A DNA stretch of 11,496 bases from Opitutia bacterium (lineage in GTDB: Bacteria > Verrucomicrobiota > Verrucomicrobiia > Opitutales > UBA953), in contig CANHRV010000026.1 of NCBI GenBank assembly GCA_947463395.1, positions 1-11,496 on the forward strand, given 5' to 3'. Below the pieces are notes generated by a model that saw only the letters and a program-made list of their open reading frames with translations, was not told the origin of the DNA and searched no databases. This document shows positions 6,189 to 11,496 of the stretch, piece after piece. Each line of letters begins with the position of its first letter. Position 1 is the stretch's first letter. A program made the translations under genes and the position numbers.

Positions 6189-6929
6189 ATGAAATTCACC
6201 TCTGCTTTCATCGCCTTCGTGGCTTTCGGTTTGGTTGGTTGTGCGGTGCAAAATTCTGCCCCCGCTCCTACCCCCGAAGGCAAAGTACTCTTCAATGGTA
6301 AAGACCTCACTGGTTGGGCTGGTTTAGATTACTGGTCTGTTCGCGATGGCGTGATTACTGGACAAAGCACGGCCGAGCGTCCTCTTAAATCAAACACCTT
6401 CTTGGTATGGCAAGGGGGAGACGTTGCTGATTTCGAATTAACTTTCAAATACAAGGTCGTCGATCAGCACGGCAAATCGGCGGGCTTTGGTAACTCGGGC
6501 GTGCAATACCGTAGTTGGATTGTGGAGCCCAAGCACTTTGTCGTCGGTGGCTATCAAGCTGACTTTGAATGTGGCACGACTTGGTCTGGCATTCTCTACG
6601 AAGAAAAAGGTCGCGAGATTTTAGCGAAGCGTGGCGAAAAAGTCGTGATCGAAGAAGGGGTTGATGCGAAGCACCCGAAAATCACCGTGGTTGGTCAGTT
6701 AGGTAAGTCAGAAGACATTCAAGCGGTGATTAAGTCCGCAGACTGGAATGACTATCGCATTGTAGCCAAGGGCAATCACCTGCAACACTTCATCAATGGC
6801 GTACAAACGGTTGATGTCATCGACCAGACAGCCTTTGGTGCCAAGAAAGGTGTTTTGGCTCTACAGTTACATGGTGGCGATCCAATGATGGTTCAATTCA
6901 AGGATTTGGTTCTCAAAGAGCTAAAGTAA
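6189..6929 (+). CDS. DUF1080 (3-keto-disaccharide hydrolase family) lipoprotein
   Basis: This is a 246-residue protein with a lipoprotein signal: a hydrophobic stretch ends in the lipobox LVGC with acylated C18, followed by a Pro/Ala-rich linker (about 22-30). The remainder is one PF06439 (DUF1080) domain with a concanavalin-like beta-sandwich fold. Family hallmarks are LFNGKDLTGW (about 34-43), FELTFKYKV, NSGVQYRS, GGYQADFE, WNDYRIVAKGNHLQHFING and a C-terminal GDPMMVQFKDLVLKEL. Proteins of this family are abundant in Verrucomicrobiota, Planctomycetota and Bacteroidota and are annotated as 3-keto-disaccharide hydrolases from work on oxidative glycoside cleavage. Only 12 bp separate it from the upstream epimerase-like gene, and an intrinsic terminator follows, so it is the last gene of this unit. 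The lipidation implies a periplasmic or outer-membrane site, whereas its partner enzyme is cytosolic. Whether it is catalytic or a glycan-binding protein cannot be told from the sequence. Confidence 0.9.
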   Translation: MKFTSAFIAFVAFGLVGCAVQNSAPAPTPEGKVLFNGKDLTGWAGLDYWSVRDGVITGQSTAERPLKSNTFLVWQGGDVADFELTFKYKVVDQHGKSAGFGNSGVQYRSWIVEPKHFVVGGYQADFECGTTWSGILYEEKGREILAKRGEKVVIEEGVDAKHPKITVVGQLGKSEDIQAVIKSADWNDYRIVAKGNHLQHFINGVQTVDVIDQTAFGAKKGVLALQLHGGDPMMVQFKDLVLKELK

Positions 6930-6950
6930 ATTTTATCATTGTTTCTCGAC

Positions 6951-6981
6951 AGGGTCGCGAATTGTCTTCGCGGCCTTTTTT
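6951..6981 (+). terminator. Intrinsic terminator after the DUF1080 gene
   Basis: GGTCGCGAA (6953-6961) pairs with TTCGCGGCC (6967-6975) in a 9-bp stem with one G-U pair and a 5-nt loop, directly followed by six Ts (6976-6981). It begins 22 bp after the stop codon and closes the 3907-6929 gene group. A smaller GGCG-N5-CGCC hairpin followed by TTTT lies at 7003-7019, within the leader of the next gene. Confidence 0.85.
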
Positions 6982-7029
6982 ATTGATGAGCAATCTCCTT
7001 GGGGCGCTTGACGCCTTTTCATTACTCTT

Positions 7030-7036
7030 AAGGTGA
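7030..7036 (+). promoter_or_regulatory. Shine-Dalgarno site of the SDR gene
   Basis: AAGGTGA ends 5 nt before the ATG at 7042. It is the only well-placed Shine-Dalgarno-like motif among the gene starts in this window, and it fixes the start of the SDR gene. Confidence 0.6.
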
Positions 7037-7041
7037 GTTGA

Positions 7042-7737
7042 ATGAGTAAACATTTCGCGATTATCGGAGGAACTAGTGGTATTGGATTGGCAACAGTTCA
7101 AGCCTTGCAGCGCGAAGGCCATCAACTCTCTCTGGCAGGTAGAAAAGAGGATGTGGCTCAGTCGATGGGGTTGCCCTTCCAGTTTTTCGATGCACAAAAT
7201 CCGACTCCACTCACTTGGCCTGAAAAGTTGGACGGCTTGGTTTATTTCCCTGGCACGATTCATTTGAAGCCATTTAATCGCCTGACGCAGGATGATTTTT
7301 TAAAAGATTTTCAGGTGAATTGTTTGGGCGCAGTCGCCGCACTACAGTCAGCCTTGCCCGCATTAAAAACTTCAGGGAAAGCTTCAGCCGTTTTGTTTTC
7401 AACCATCGCCGTTGCGCAAGGCATGCCGATGCACGCCAGTATTGCGACCGCTAAGGGTGCGGTCGAGGGATTGACTCGAAGTCTGGCAGCGGAGTGGGCT
7501 CCGACGATTCGTGTTAATGCTATTGCACCTTCTTTGACGGATACGCCTTTGGCTTCGAATTTATTGAATTCCGATTTGAAGAAAGAAGCGGCCAGTAAGC
7601 GCCATCCTCTGCAGCAGGTAGGAAAGCCCGAAGATTTTGCCACCTTGATTTCTTTCCTCCTTTCGGACGCTTCGTCTTTTATGACCGGACAAGTCTTAGC
7701 GGTCGATGGGGGTCTCTCTTCGGTACGACTCTTTTAA
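7042..7737 (+). CDS. SDR-family protein with Ile at the catalytic Tyr position
   Basis: This is a 231-residue Rossmann-fold short-chain dehydrogenase/reductase. The nucleotide-binding motif GGTSGIG is at residues 9-15, followed by an AGR turn (32-34) that suggests NADP(H) preference. N93 in VNCLG corresponds to the structural Asn of classical SDRs, and S120 in LFSTIA to the catalytic Ser. K138 is present, but the YxxxK tyrosine four residues earlier is I134 (HASIATAK); the codon is ATT, read directly. The rest of the fold (EGLTRSLAAEWAPTIRVNAIAPSLTDTPL, then FLLSDASSFMTGQVLAVDGG) is well conserved, so this is not a decaying gene. The protein may be an SDR subgroup with altered chemistry, or a non-catalytic binder. 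It has its own Shine-Dalgarno site and sits behind a terminator, so it is probably a single-gene unit; its function in the cell cannot be inferred from its neighbours. Confidence 0.88.
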   Translation: MSKHFAIIGGTSGIGLATVQALQREGHQLSLAGRKEDVAQSMGLPFQFFDAQNPTPLTWPEKLDGLVYFPGTIHLKPFNRLTQDDFLKDFQVNCLGAVAALQSALPALKTSGKASAVLFSTIAVAQGMPMHASIATAKGAVEGLTRSLAAEWAPTIRVNAIAPSLTDTPLASNLLNSDLKKEAASKRHPLQQVGKPEDFATLISFLLSDASSFMTGQVLAVDGGLSSVRLF

Positions 7738-7743
7738 AAAGAT

Positions 7744-7773
7744 AAGCCCGAAAACGTTTCCGTTTTCGGGCTT
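7744..7773 (-). terminator. Perfect hairpin between convergent SDR and pdh genes (terminator, possibly bidirectional)
   Basis: AAGCCCGAAAACG (7744-7756) and CGTTTTCGGGCTT (7761-7773) form a perfect 13-bp stem with a 4-nt loop. On the minus strand the stem is followed by ATC and then five Ts, so it should terminate the pyruvate dehydrogenase operon. On the plus strand an A-run precedes it but no T-run follows, so termination of the SDR gene is weaker though plausible. Confidence 0.85.
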
Positions 7774-7794
7774 CGCAGGAGTAAATCTTTTTGA

Positions 7795-9078
7795 TTACAG
7801 AATAATCGAAGTGGGGGCTTCGAGAATTTGTTTTAGAGCCTGCAAGAATTGAGCTCCGTTGGCGCCATCAACTACGCGGTGATCGCCCGAGAGGCCGATA
7901 ACCATGCGTTGTCCAATCACGATGCGATCCTGTTCATCAACGACAGCCTTTTTGATGGTGGCTCCCACGGAGAGAATCGCGGCATTCGGCATGTTGATAA
8001 TACCGAAAAATCCAGAGACTCCATACATGCCAAGATTGGTTACCGTAAAGGTGGATCCAGACATTTCAGCGGGGGTTAATTTTTTGCTACGAGCCTTGCC
8101 GATGAGCGCTTTGGCTTCGAGGGCAATTTCTTTGAGAGACTTTGAATGTGCATCGCGAACGACAGGGGTGACCAATCCGTCTTCGAGGGCGACACCGAAA
8201 GCGAGGTGAACGGCGGAATGTTGTCGAATGCTCGTTCCCGCCCATGAGGCATTTACCGCTGGTACTTGTCGAAGGGCTTCCGCTGAGGCCTTGAGAATGA
8301 AATCGTTGACCGAGAGCTTGAGAGCTTTTTCGCCAGCCGCATCGGCGAGGCGTTTGTTAATCGCTTCACGCATAGCCAGCAAGGGCGCGGCATCAATTTC
8401 TACCTCGAGATAGAAATGCGGAATGGTGGTTTTGGATTCAATCAAGCGTCGAGCAATCGTGGCTCGCATATTGCTGACGGGAACGTCGCTGTCTTCCTGT
8501 ATGCCTTTGCCGTCGACGGGTTTCGCCACGGCTACGGAAAGGGGGGTTGCAGGTGCGGAGGTGGTTGGAATCGAGGTTGCGGCGATAACGTCGCGTCCAA
8601 CGATGCGTCCATCAGGTCCAGTTCCCGAAAGTTTTGCAAGATTGAGCGCTGCTTTTTCCGCCATGCGTTTAGCATAGGGCGAAGCCTTGGTTCGTGTTCC
8701 ATCGCTCTTCGTGATCGCAGGGGCAGGACTGGAAGCAGGGGCTTCAGGCAAGCAAGGAATGCCAGTGCTTTCTGGAATCGAAGGAGTTGGGCTGGCTTTC
8801 GAAGGGCTGACTTTGGCTTTAGGGTCAGGTGCCGTTTCTCCTTTTTTGCCAATGGCGCAAATGGGATCGCCCACGGGTAATTGCGAACCTGCGGGGGCGT
8901 AGATTTTTAAAATCGTTCCAGGAACCGTGCAGGAGAGTTCCATCGTGGCTTTGTCGGTTTCGACTTCAGCCAAGATGTCACCAAAGGCGACAGTCTGACC
9001 TTCTTTAATATTCCATTTTACCAAAGTGCCGACCGACATCGTGTCGGAGAGTTTTGGCATATCAATAATTTCGGCCAT
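7795..9078 (-). CDS. pdhC: Pyruvate dehydrogenase E2, dihydrolipoamide acetyltransferase
   Basis: This is the core subunit of the pyruvate dehydrogenase complex; it transfers the acetyl group from lipoamide to CoA in the cytoplasm. The start ATG at 9078 gives 427 residues and opens with the typical MAEIIDMPKLSDTM. The upstream open frame (to 9297) lies inside the E1-beta gene and is not used. Domains in order: one lipoyl domain (about 1-78, lipoyl lysine K43 in ETDKATME), a Pro/Ala/Ser linker (about 80-130), a peripheral subunit-binding domain (about 131-167, SPYAKRMAEK...GTGPDGRIVGRDV), a second linker, and the catalytic domain (about 200-427) with the HxxxD active site H400-D404 in SGDHRVVDG. 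The linker is followed by NMRATIARRL, typical of acetyltransferase cores. It is the last gene of the operon, 19 bp after E1-beta, with a leader of almost pure pyrimidines and no Shine-Dalgarno motif. The alternative symbol is aceF. Confidence 0.95.
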   Translation of the reverse strand: MAEIIDMPKLSDTMSVGTLVKWNIKEGQTVAFGDILAEVETDKATMELSCTVPGTILKIYAPAGSQLPVGDPICAIGKKGETAPDPKAKVSPSKASPTPSIPESTGIPCLPEAPASSPAPAITKSDGTRTKASPYAKRMAEKAALNLAKLSGTGPDGRIVGRDVIAATSIPTTSAPATPLSVAVAKPVDGKGIQEDSDVPVSNMRATIARRLIESKTTIPHFYLEVEIDAAPLLAMREAINKRLADAAGEKALKLSVNDFILKASAEALRQVPAVNASWAGTSIRQHSAVHLAFGVALEDGLVTPVVRDAHSKSLKEIALEAKALIGKARSKKLTPAEMSGSTFTVTNLGMYGVSGFFGIINMPNAAILSVGATIKKAVVDEQDRIVIGQRMVIGLSGDHRVVDGANGAQFLQALKQILEAPTSIIL

Positions 9079-9097
9079 GAGAAAAGTGGGTGAGGGA

Positions 9098-10075
9098 TTA
9101 TGCGAGGACTTTGAGGGCCGCTTCAACAACGCGAGCGGGGTGCGGAAGCTGTAAATCTTCCATGCGCTTGCAGTAGATTTGCGGTGCATCGATGGATGAA
9201 ACGCGACCAATCGGAGCGTCGAGATCATCGAAAGCGCGTGCTTGGATGAGGTAGGCAACCTGAGCGTCGACGCCACAGAAAGGCTTATTCTCTTCAACCA
9301 AGAGAGCTCGGTGAGTTTTTCTCACGGAAGCCAAGATGGTTTCTTCATCGAGTGGGCGAATGGAGCGCAGGTCTACGACTTCCACACTGACACCATGTTC
9401 TTTTTCTAAAATCTCGGCAGCTTTCAGTGAAGTGATGACGGCACGACCATGGGCAACGATGGTAAGATCAGAACCTTCGCGCTTAATGTCAGCCACTCCG
9501 ATGGGGACGATGTAATCTTCATCGGGCACTTCACCTTTATCATTATAAAGAATCGTGTTCTCCATCACGTAGACGGGATCGTTGTCGCGAATGGCCGCTT
9601 TTAACAATCCTTTCGCGTCGTAAGGAGTGGCGGGGCAAACAACCTTAATGCCAGGGTGTGAAGCGAGAATCGCTTCGGGCGTGTGCGAGTGAGTAGCTCC
9701 GACGTTGGTTCCGCCATTGGCTGGTCCGCGAATGACAATCGGGCAATGAATCAGCCCGCCAGACATATAACGAATATTGCCAGCGTTGTTTACGATTTGG
9801 TCAAAGGCGACGTAAGAGAAAGACCAAAACATCAATTCCATCACAGGGCGAATGCCCAACATGGAGGCGCCAATTCCGAGTCCGATGAAACCAGCTTCGG
9901 AAATAGGCGTATCAACGATGCGCTTAGGACCAAATTCTTTAAGTAAACCTTCGGTTACTTTATAGGCGCCGTTAAATTGAGCGACTTCTTCGCCCATGAT
10001 CACGACGTTTTCGTCGCGTTTTAATTCTTCGCGCATCGCAGCACGAAGAGCTTCTCGATAGGAAATGACTGGCAT
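9098..10075 (-). CDS. pdhB: Pyruvate dehydrogenase E1 component, beta subunit
   Basis: Together with E1-alpha it forms the thiamin-diphosphate-dependent heterotetramer that decarboxylates pyruvate and acetylates the lipoyl group of E2. The protein has 325 residues, typical of E1-beta, with no N-terminal lipoyl domain of the kind found in some alphaproteobacteria. Visible family features are MGEEVAQFNGAYKVTEGL (29-44), ISEAGFIGLGIGA with E60 at the position of the cofactor-activating glutamate, MFWSF, the GGTNVGATHSHTPEA loop (H129), and the transketolase C-terminal domain starting near VEVVDLRSIRPLDEETI. The start ATG at 10075 gives the standard MPVISYREALRAAM opening. It lies 20 bp after the E1-alpha stop; the spacer contains no G on the coding strand and no Shine-Dalgarno motif. 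Related 2-oxoacid (branched-chain) E1-beta proteins are similar, but the E2 partner sequence supports pyruvate. Confidence 0.94.
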   Translation of the reverse strand: MPVISYREALRAAMREELKRDENVVIMGEEVAQFNGAYKVTEGLLKEFGPKRIVDTPISEAGFIGLGIGASMLGIRPVMELMFWSFSYVAFDQIVNNAGNIRYMSGGLIHCPIVIRGPANGGTNVGATHSHTPEAILASHPGIKVVCPATPYDAKGLLKAAIRDNDPVYVMENTILYNDKGEVPDEDYIVPIGVADIKREGSDLTIVAHGRAVITSLKAAEILEKEHGVSVEVVDLRSIRPLDEETILASVRKTHRALLVEENKPFCGVDAQVAYLIQARAFDDLDAPIGRVSSIDAPQIYCKRMEDLQLPHPARVVEAALKVLA

Positions 10076-10095
10076 GAAAGTGATAAGTTAAAAGT

Positions 10096-11223
10096 TTATT
10101 CAAAAATAATCGTACCACGACTGGTGGTTTGTGGGCCGCGGTTGTCCTCTTCCCAATAAATGTGCTTCGTGATATCAGCGACAGTGGGGTCGGGGGATTC
10201 ATCGGCAAAAGCGGCGGCCGCATCCGCTTCTTCCATCGCCGCTTGGTTAATGGATTCAACGAGGTCTTTGGTCAGAACTTTGGCGAGAAGTAATTCTTTT
10301 TCGAAAAGAAAAACGGGGTCTTTCGTTTCTCGGTAAGTTTTAATTTCTTCTTTATCGCGATAGGTCTTGTCAGGGTCAGCCATTGAGTGGCCGAAGTAGC
10401 GATAAGTGAAAATTTCTAAAACAGTTGGCTTCGATTTTTCGTGAGCCCGTTTTACCGCCTCGGAAGTTTTGGCGCGCACTTCATAGACATCGTGGCCATT
10501 GATAACATCCCACGCTATGCCGTAGCCTTCGGCACGTTTTGCCAAGCAACCTGGATGTGCGGATGAGCGCTCTTGTGATGTGCCCATGGAATAGCCGTTG
10601 TTTTCGATGACGAAGATAACAGGTAAGTCCCAGAGCGCTGCGAGGTTGTAGGCTTCATGGACAGCACCTTGATTCACCGCTCCATCTCCCATATAGGTGA
10701 GGCAGCAACCCTTGAGCCCTCGATATTTCAATGCATAGGCTAAACCCGTTCCGAGGGGGGCTTGTCCGCCGACAATACCATGGCCACCCCAGTAGTTTTT
10801 GTCGGGAGCGAAGTAGTGCATCGATCCACCTTTACCTTGAGAGCAGCCGGTAATTTTCCCTGTTAATTCGGCCATGCACTCATTCATGCTCATTCCGACC
10901 ATCAGGCCATGGCCATGATCTCGATAGCCAGTGATGACGTGGTCGTTTTTTCCGAGAAGTGAAATGGTTCCAGCGGCCACGGCTTCTTGGCCGACGTACA
11001 AATGGAGAAATCCGCCAATTTTACCTTGTTGATAGGTGCGGATGCAGCGTTGCTCGAAATGGCGAATGCGCACCATTTTCGTATAAAGAGCAATTTTCTC
11101 CTCTTTAGTCAGAGCGACATTGACAGGGTGTTGAGCAAACTCGGAAGGCCCAGCGGGGCGCTTCAAGGACTCGGGATGGGTGAAGGCAACGGATTTAGCC
11201 ACGGTTGTTGGTTTGCTATCCAT
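10096..11223 (-). CDS. pdhA: Pyruvate dehydrogenase E1 component, alpha subunit
   Basis: This is the thiamin-diphosphate-binding E1-alpha subunit. I choose ATG at 11223 (MDSKPTTV, 375 residues); a TTG four codons upstream is also open but less likely. The thiamin pyrophosphate motif begins with G179-D180-G181 (YMGDGAVNQG) and ends with ENN at 207-209. Other family features are the MVRIRHFEQRC opening of the catalytic domain, GFLHLYVGQEA, GYRDHGHG, GKGGSMH and the phosphorylation-type loop YRYFGHSMADPDKTYRDKEEI (H279, S280). The first 40 residues, before the conserved region, are of low complexity and variable. It is the first gene of a three-gene unit (E1-alpha, E1-beta, E2); an E3 dihydrolipoamide dehydrogenase gene is not in the window. 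The 116-bp region between it and ptsH carries the promoter(s); no Shine-Dalgarno motif is seen. Acetoin or branched-chain dehydrogenase E1-alpha are alternatives that fit less well. Confidence 0.94.
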   Translation of the reverse strand: MDSKPTTVAKSVAFTHPESLKRPAGPSEFAQHPVNVALTKEEKIALYTKMVRIRHFEQRCIRTYQQGKIGGFLHLYVGQEAVAAGTISLLGKNDHVITGYRDHGHGLMVGMSMNECMAELTGKITGCSQGKGGSMHYFAPDKNYWGGHGIVGGQAPLGTGLAYALKYRGLKGCCLTYMGDGAVNQGAVHEAYNLAALWDLPVIFVIENNGYSMGTSQERSSAHPGCLAKRAEGYGIAWDVINGHDVYEVRAKTSEAVKRAHEKSKPTVLEIFTYRYFGHSMADPDKTYRDKEEIKTYRETKDPVFLFEKELLLAKVLTKDLVESINQAAMEEADAAAAFADESPDPTVADITKHIYWEEDNRGPQTTSRGTIIFE

Positions 11224-11243
11224 TGGAGGGGGCAAGGCCTTAA

Positions 11244-11283
11244 GGTCAAGCGAACCTGCTGAGGAAGGGGATTAGACTTGACC
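11244..11283. promoter_or_regulatory. Spaced dyad in the pdhA-ptsH divergent intergenic region
   Basis: GGTCAAG (11244-11250) and CTTGACC (11277-11283) form a perfect 7-bp inverted repeat with 26 bp between arms, inside the only region that can hold promoters for pdhA (minus) and ptsH (plus). Each arm contains TTGACC pointing outward, which resembles a -35 hexamer, but no good -10 follows at 16-18 bp in either direction. It may be a regulator-binding dyad; chance is not excluded. Confidence 0.35.
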
Positions 11284-11339
11284 CTAGCCCCGGCTCGGCA
11301 CCCTTTCCTTCCTTTATCTCCGTTCCTCACCCTCGTTCT

Positions 11340-11496
11340 ATGGAAGAAAACTCTGAGGTCCAAACTCGCGAATTCACGGTTCAAAATCGGATGGGTATTC
11401 ATACCCGCCCTTCGGCCCAAATCGTCCGTTTGGCCAACCGATACCCTGAATTAGAGGTTTCGGTGACGAAAGATGATGAAGTTGTTAACGGAAAGA
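11340..11496 (+). CDS. ptsH: HPr-like phosphocarrier protein, partial (C-terminus outside window)
   Basis: HPr carries the phosphoryl group from Enzyme I to PTS Enzyme II proteins or to regulators. I translated the plus strand from the ATG at 11340: 52 codons are visible before the right edge. The active-site motif GIHTRPSA (19-26) contains the phosphorylated histidine H21, about six residues later than the usual H15 because of a longer acidic N-terminus (MEENSEVQTREF). It continues with AQIVRLANRYPELEVSVTKDDEVVNGK, as in HPr. The next codon, which starts with A and would be the regulatory Ser46 position in HPr kinase-controlled proteins, is cut by the window end, so Ser cannot be confirmed. 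The leader from 11301 to 11339 is almost all pyrimidine and has no Shine-Dalgarno motif. It is divergent from the pyruvate dehydrogenase operon. NPr-like paralogues are an alternative. Confidence 0.88.
   Translation, partial: MEENSEVQTREFTVQNRMGIHTRPSAQIVRLANRYPELEVSVTKDDEVVNGK

Noticed and set aside
7003..7019. Small hairpin GGCG-N5-CGCC followed by TTTT
   Set aside because: Only a 4-bp stem plus G-U pairs; too weak to call as a second terminator, mentioned only as part of the leader of the SDR gene.
8416..8880. Plus-strand 154-codon frame opposite the E2 gene, Gly/Arg/Phe-rich
   Set aside because: Low-complexity antisense reading of the Pro/Ala-rich E2 linker; no start signal of its own.
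9079..9297. 73-codon upstream extension of the E2 frame
   Set aside because: It lies within the E1-beta coding region in another frame, and MAEIIDMPKLSD at 9078 is the standard start of the lipoyl domain.

Overview
This window looks like a piece of a chromosome from a Gram-negative-type, heterotrophic bacterium of roughly balanced base composition. The best guess is the Verrucomicrobiota / PVC neighbourhood. This rests on the neighbourhood of a DUF1080 lipoprotein, a xylose-isomerase-like TIM barrel and an exported SGNH hydrolase, on a GAAC-N4-GTTC operator in front of recA, and on the scarcity of Shine-Dalgarno sequences. Taxonomy is an inference from gene style, not from a marker tree. There is no sign of phage, plasmid, insertion sequence, CRISPR array, rRNA or tRNA.

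Layout from left to right. (1) Positions 1-1205: the 5' part of recA on the minus strand, cut by the window edge, with a LexA-type palindrome and a second perfect inverted repeat in its upstream region. (2) Positions 1206-2177: a D-alanyl-D-alanine carboxypeptidase (minus). (3) Positions 2244-3790: a SixA-type phosphohistidine phosphatase (plus) meeting tail to tail, with a 4-bp overlap of stop codons, a YdjM-family membrane-bound metal-dependent hydrolase (minus). (4) Positions 3907-6929: three plus-strand genes, namely an exported SGNH/GDSL hydrolase, a cytoplasmic D-psicose/D-tagatose 3-epimerase-like TIM barrel and a DUF1080 (3-keto-disaccharide-hydrolase family) lipoprotein, closed by a clear intrinsic terminator. 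(5) Positions 7042-7737: an SDR-family protein whose catalytic tyrosine position is isoleucine. (6) Positions 7795-11223: a pyruvate dehydrogenase operon on the minus strand in the order E1-alpha, E1-beta, E2, ending at a perfect 13-bp hairpin shared with the convergent SDR gene. (7) Positions 11340-11496: the start of HPr (ptsH) on the plus strand, divergent from pdhA.

Functionally, most of the window is housekeeping: DNA repair, peptidoglycan maturation, entry of pyruvate into acetyl-CoA, and sugar-transport or regulatory phosphorelay. The accessory-looking part is the 3907-6929 cluster, which plausibly handles acylated or modified saccharides: an exported esterase, a surface or periplasmic DUF1080 lipoprotein, and a cytosolic ketose epimerase. 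The two most unusual points are the SDR with a lost catalytic Tyr and the repeated pattern of pyrimidine-rich or G-free leaders without Shine-Dalgarno motifs in front of several genes.
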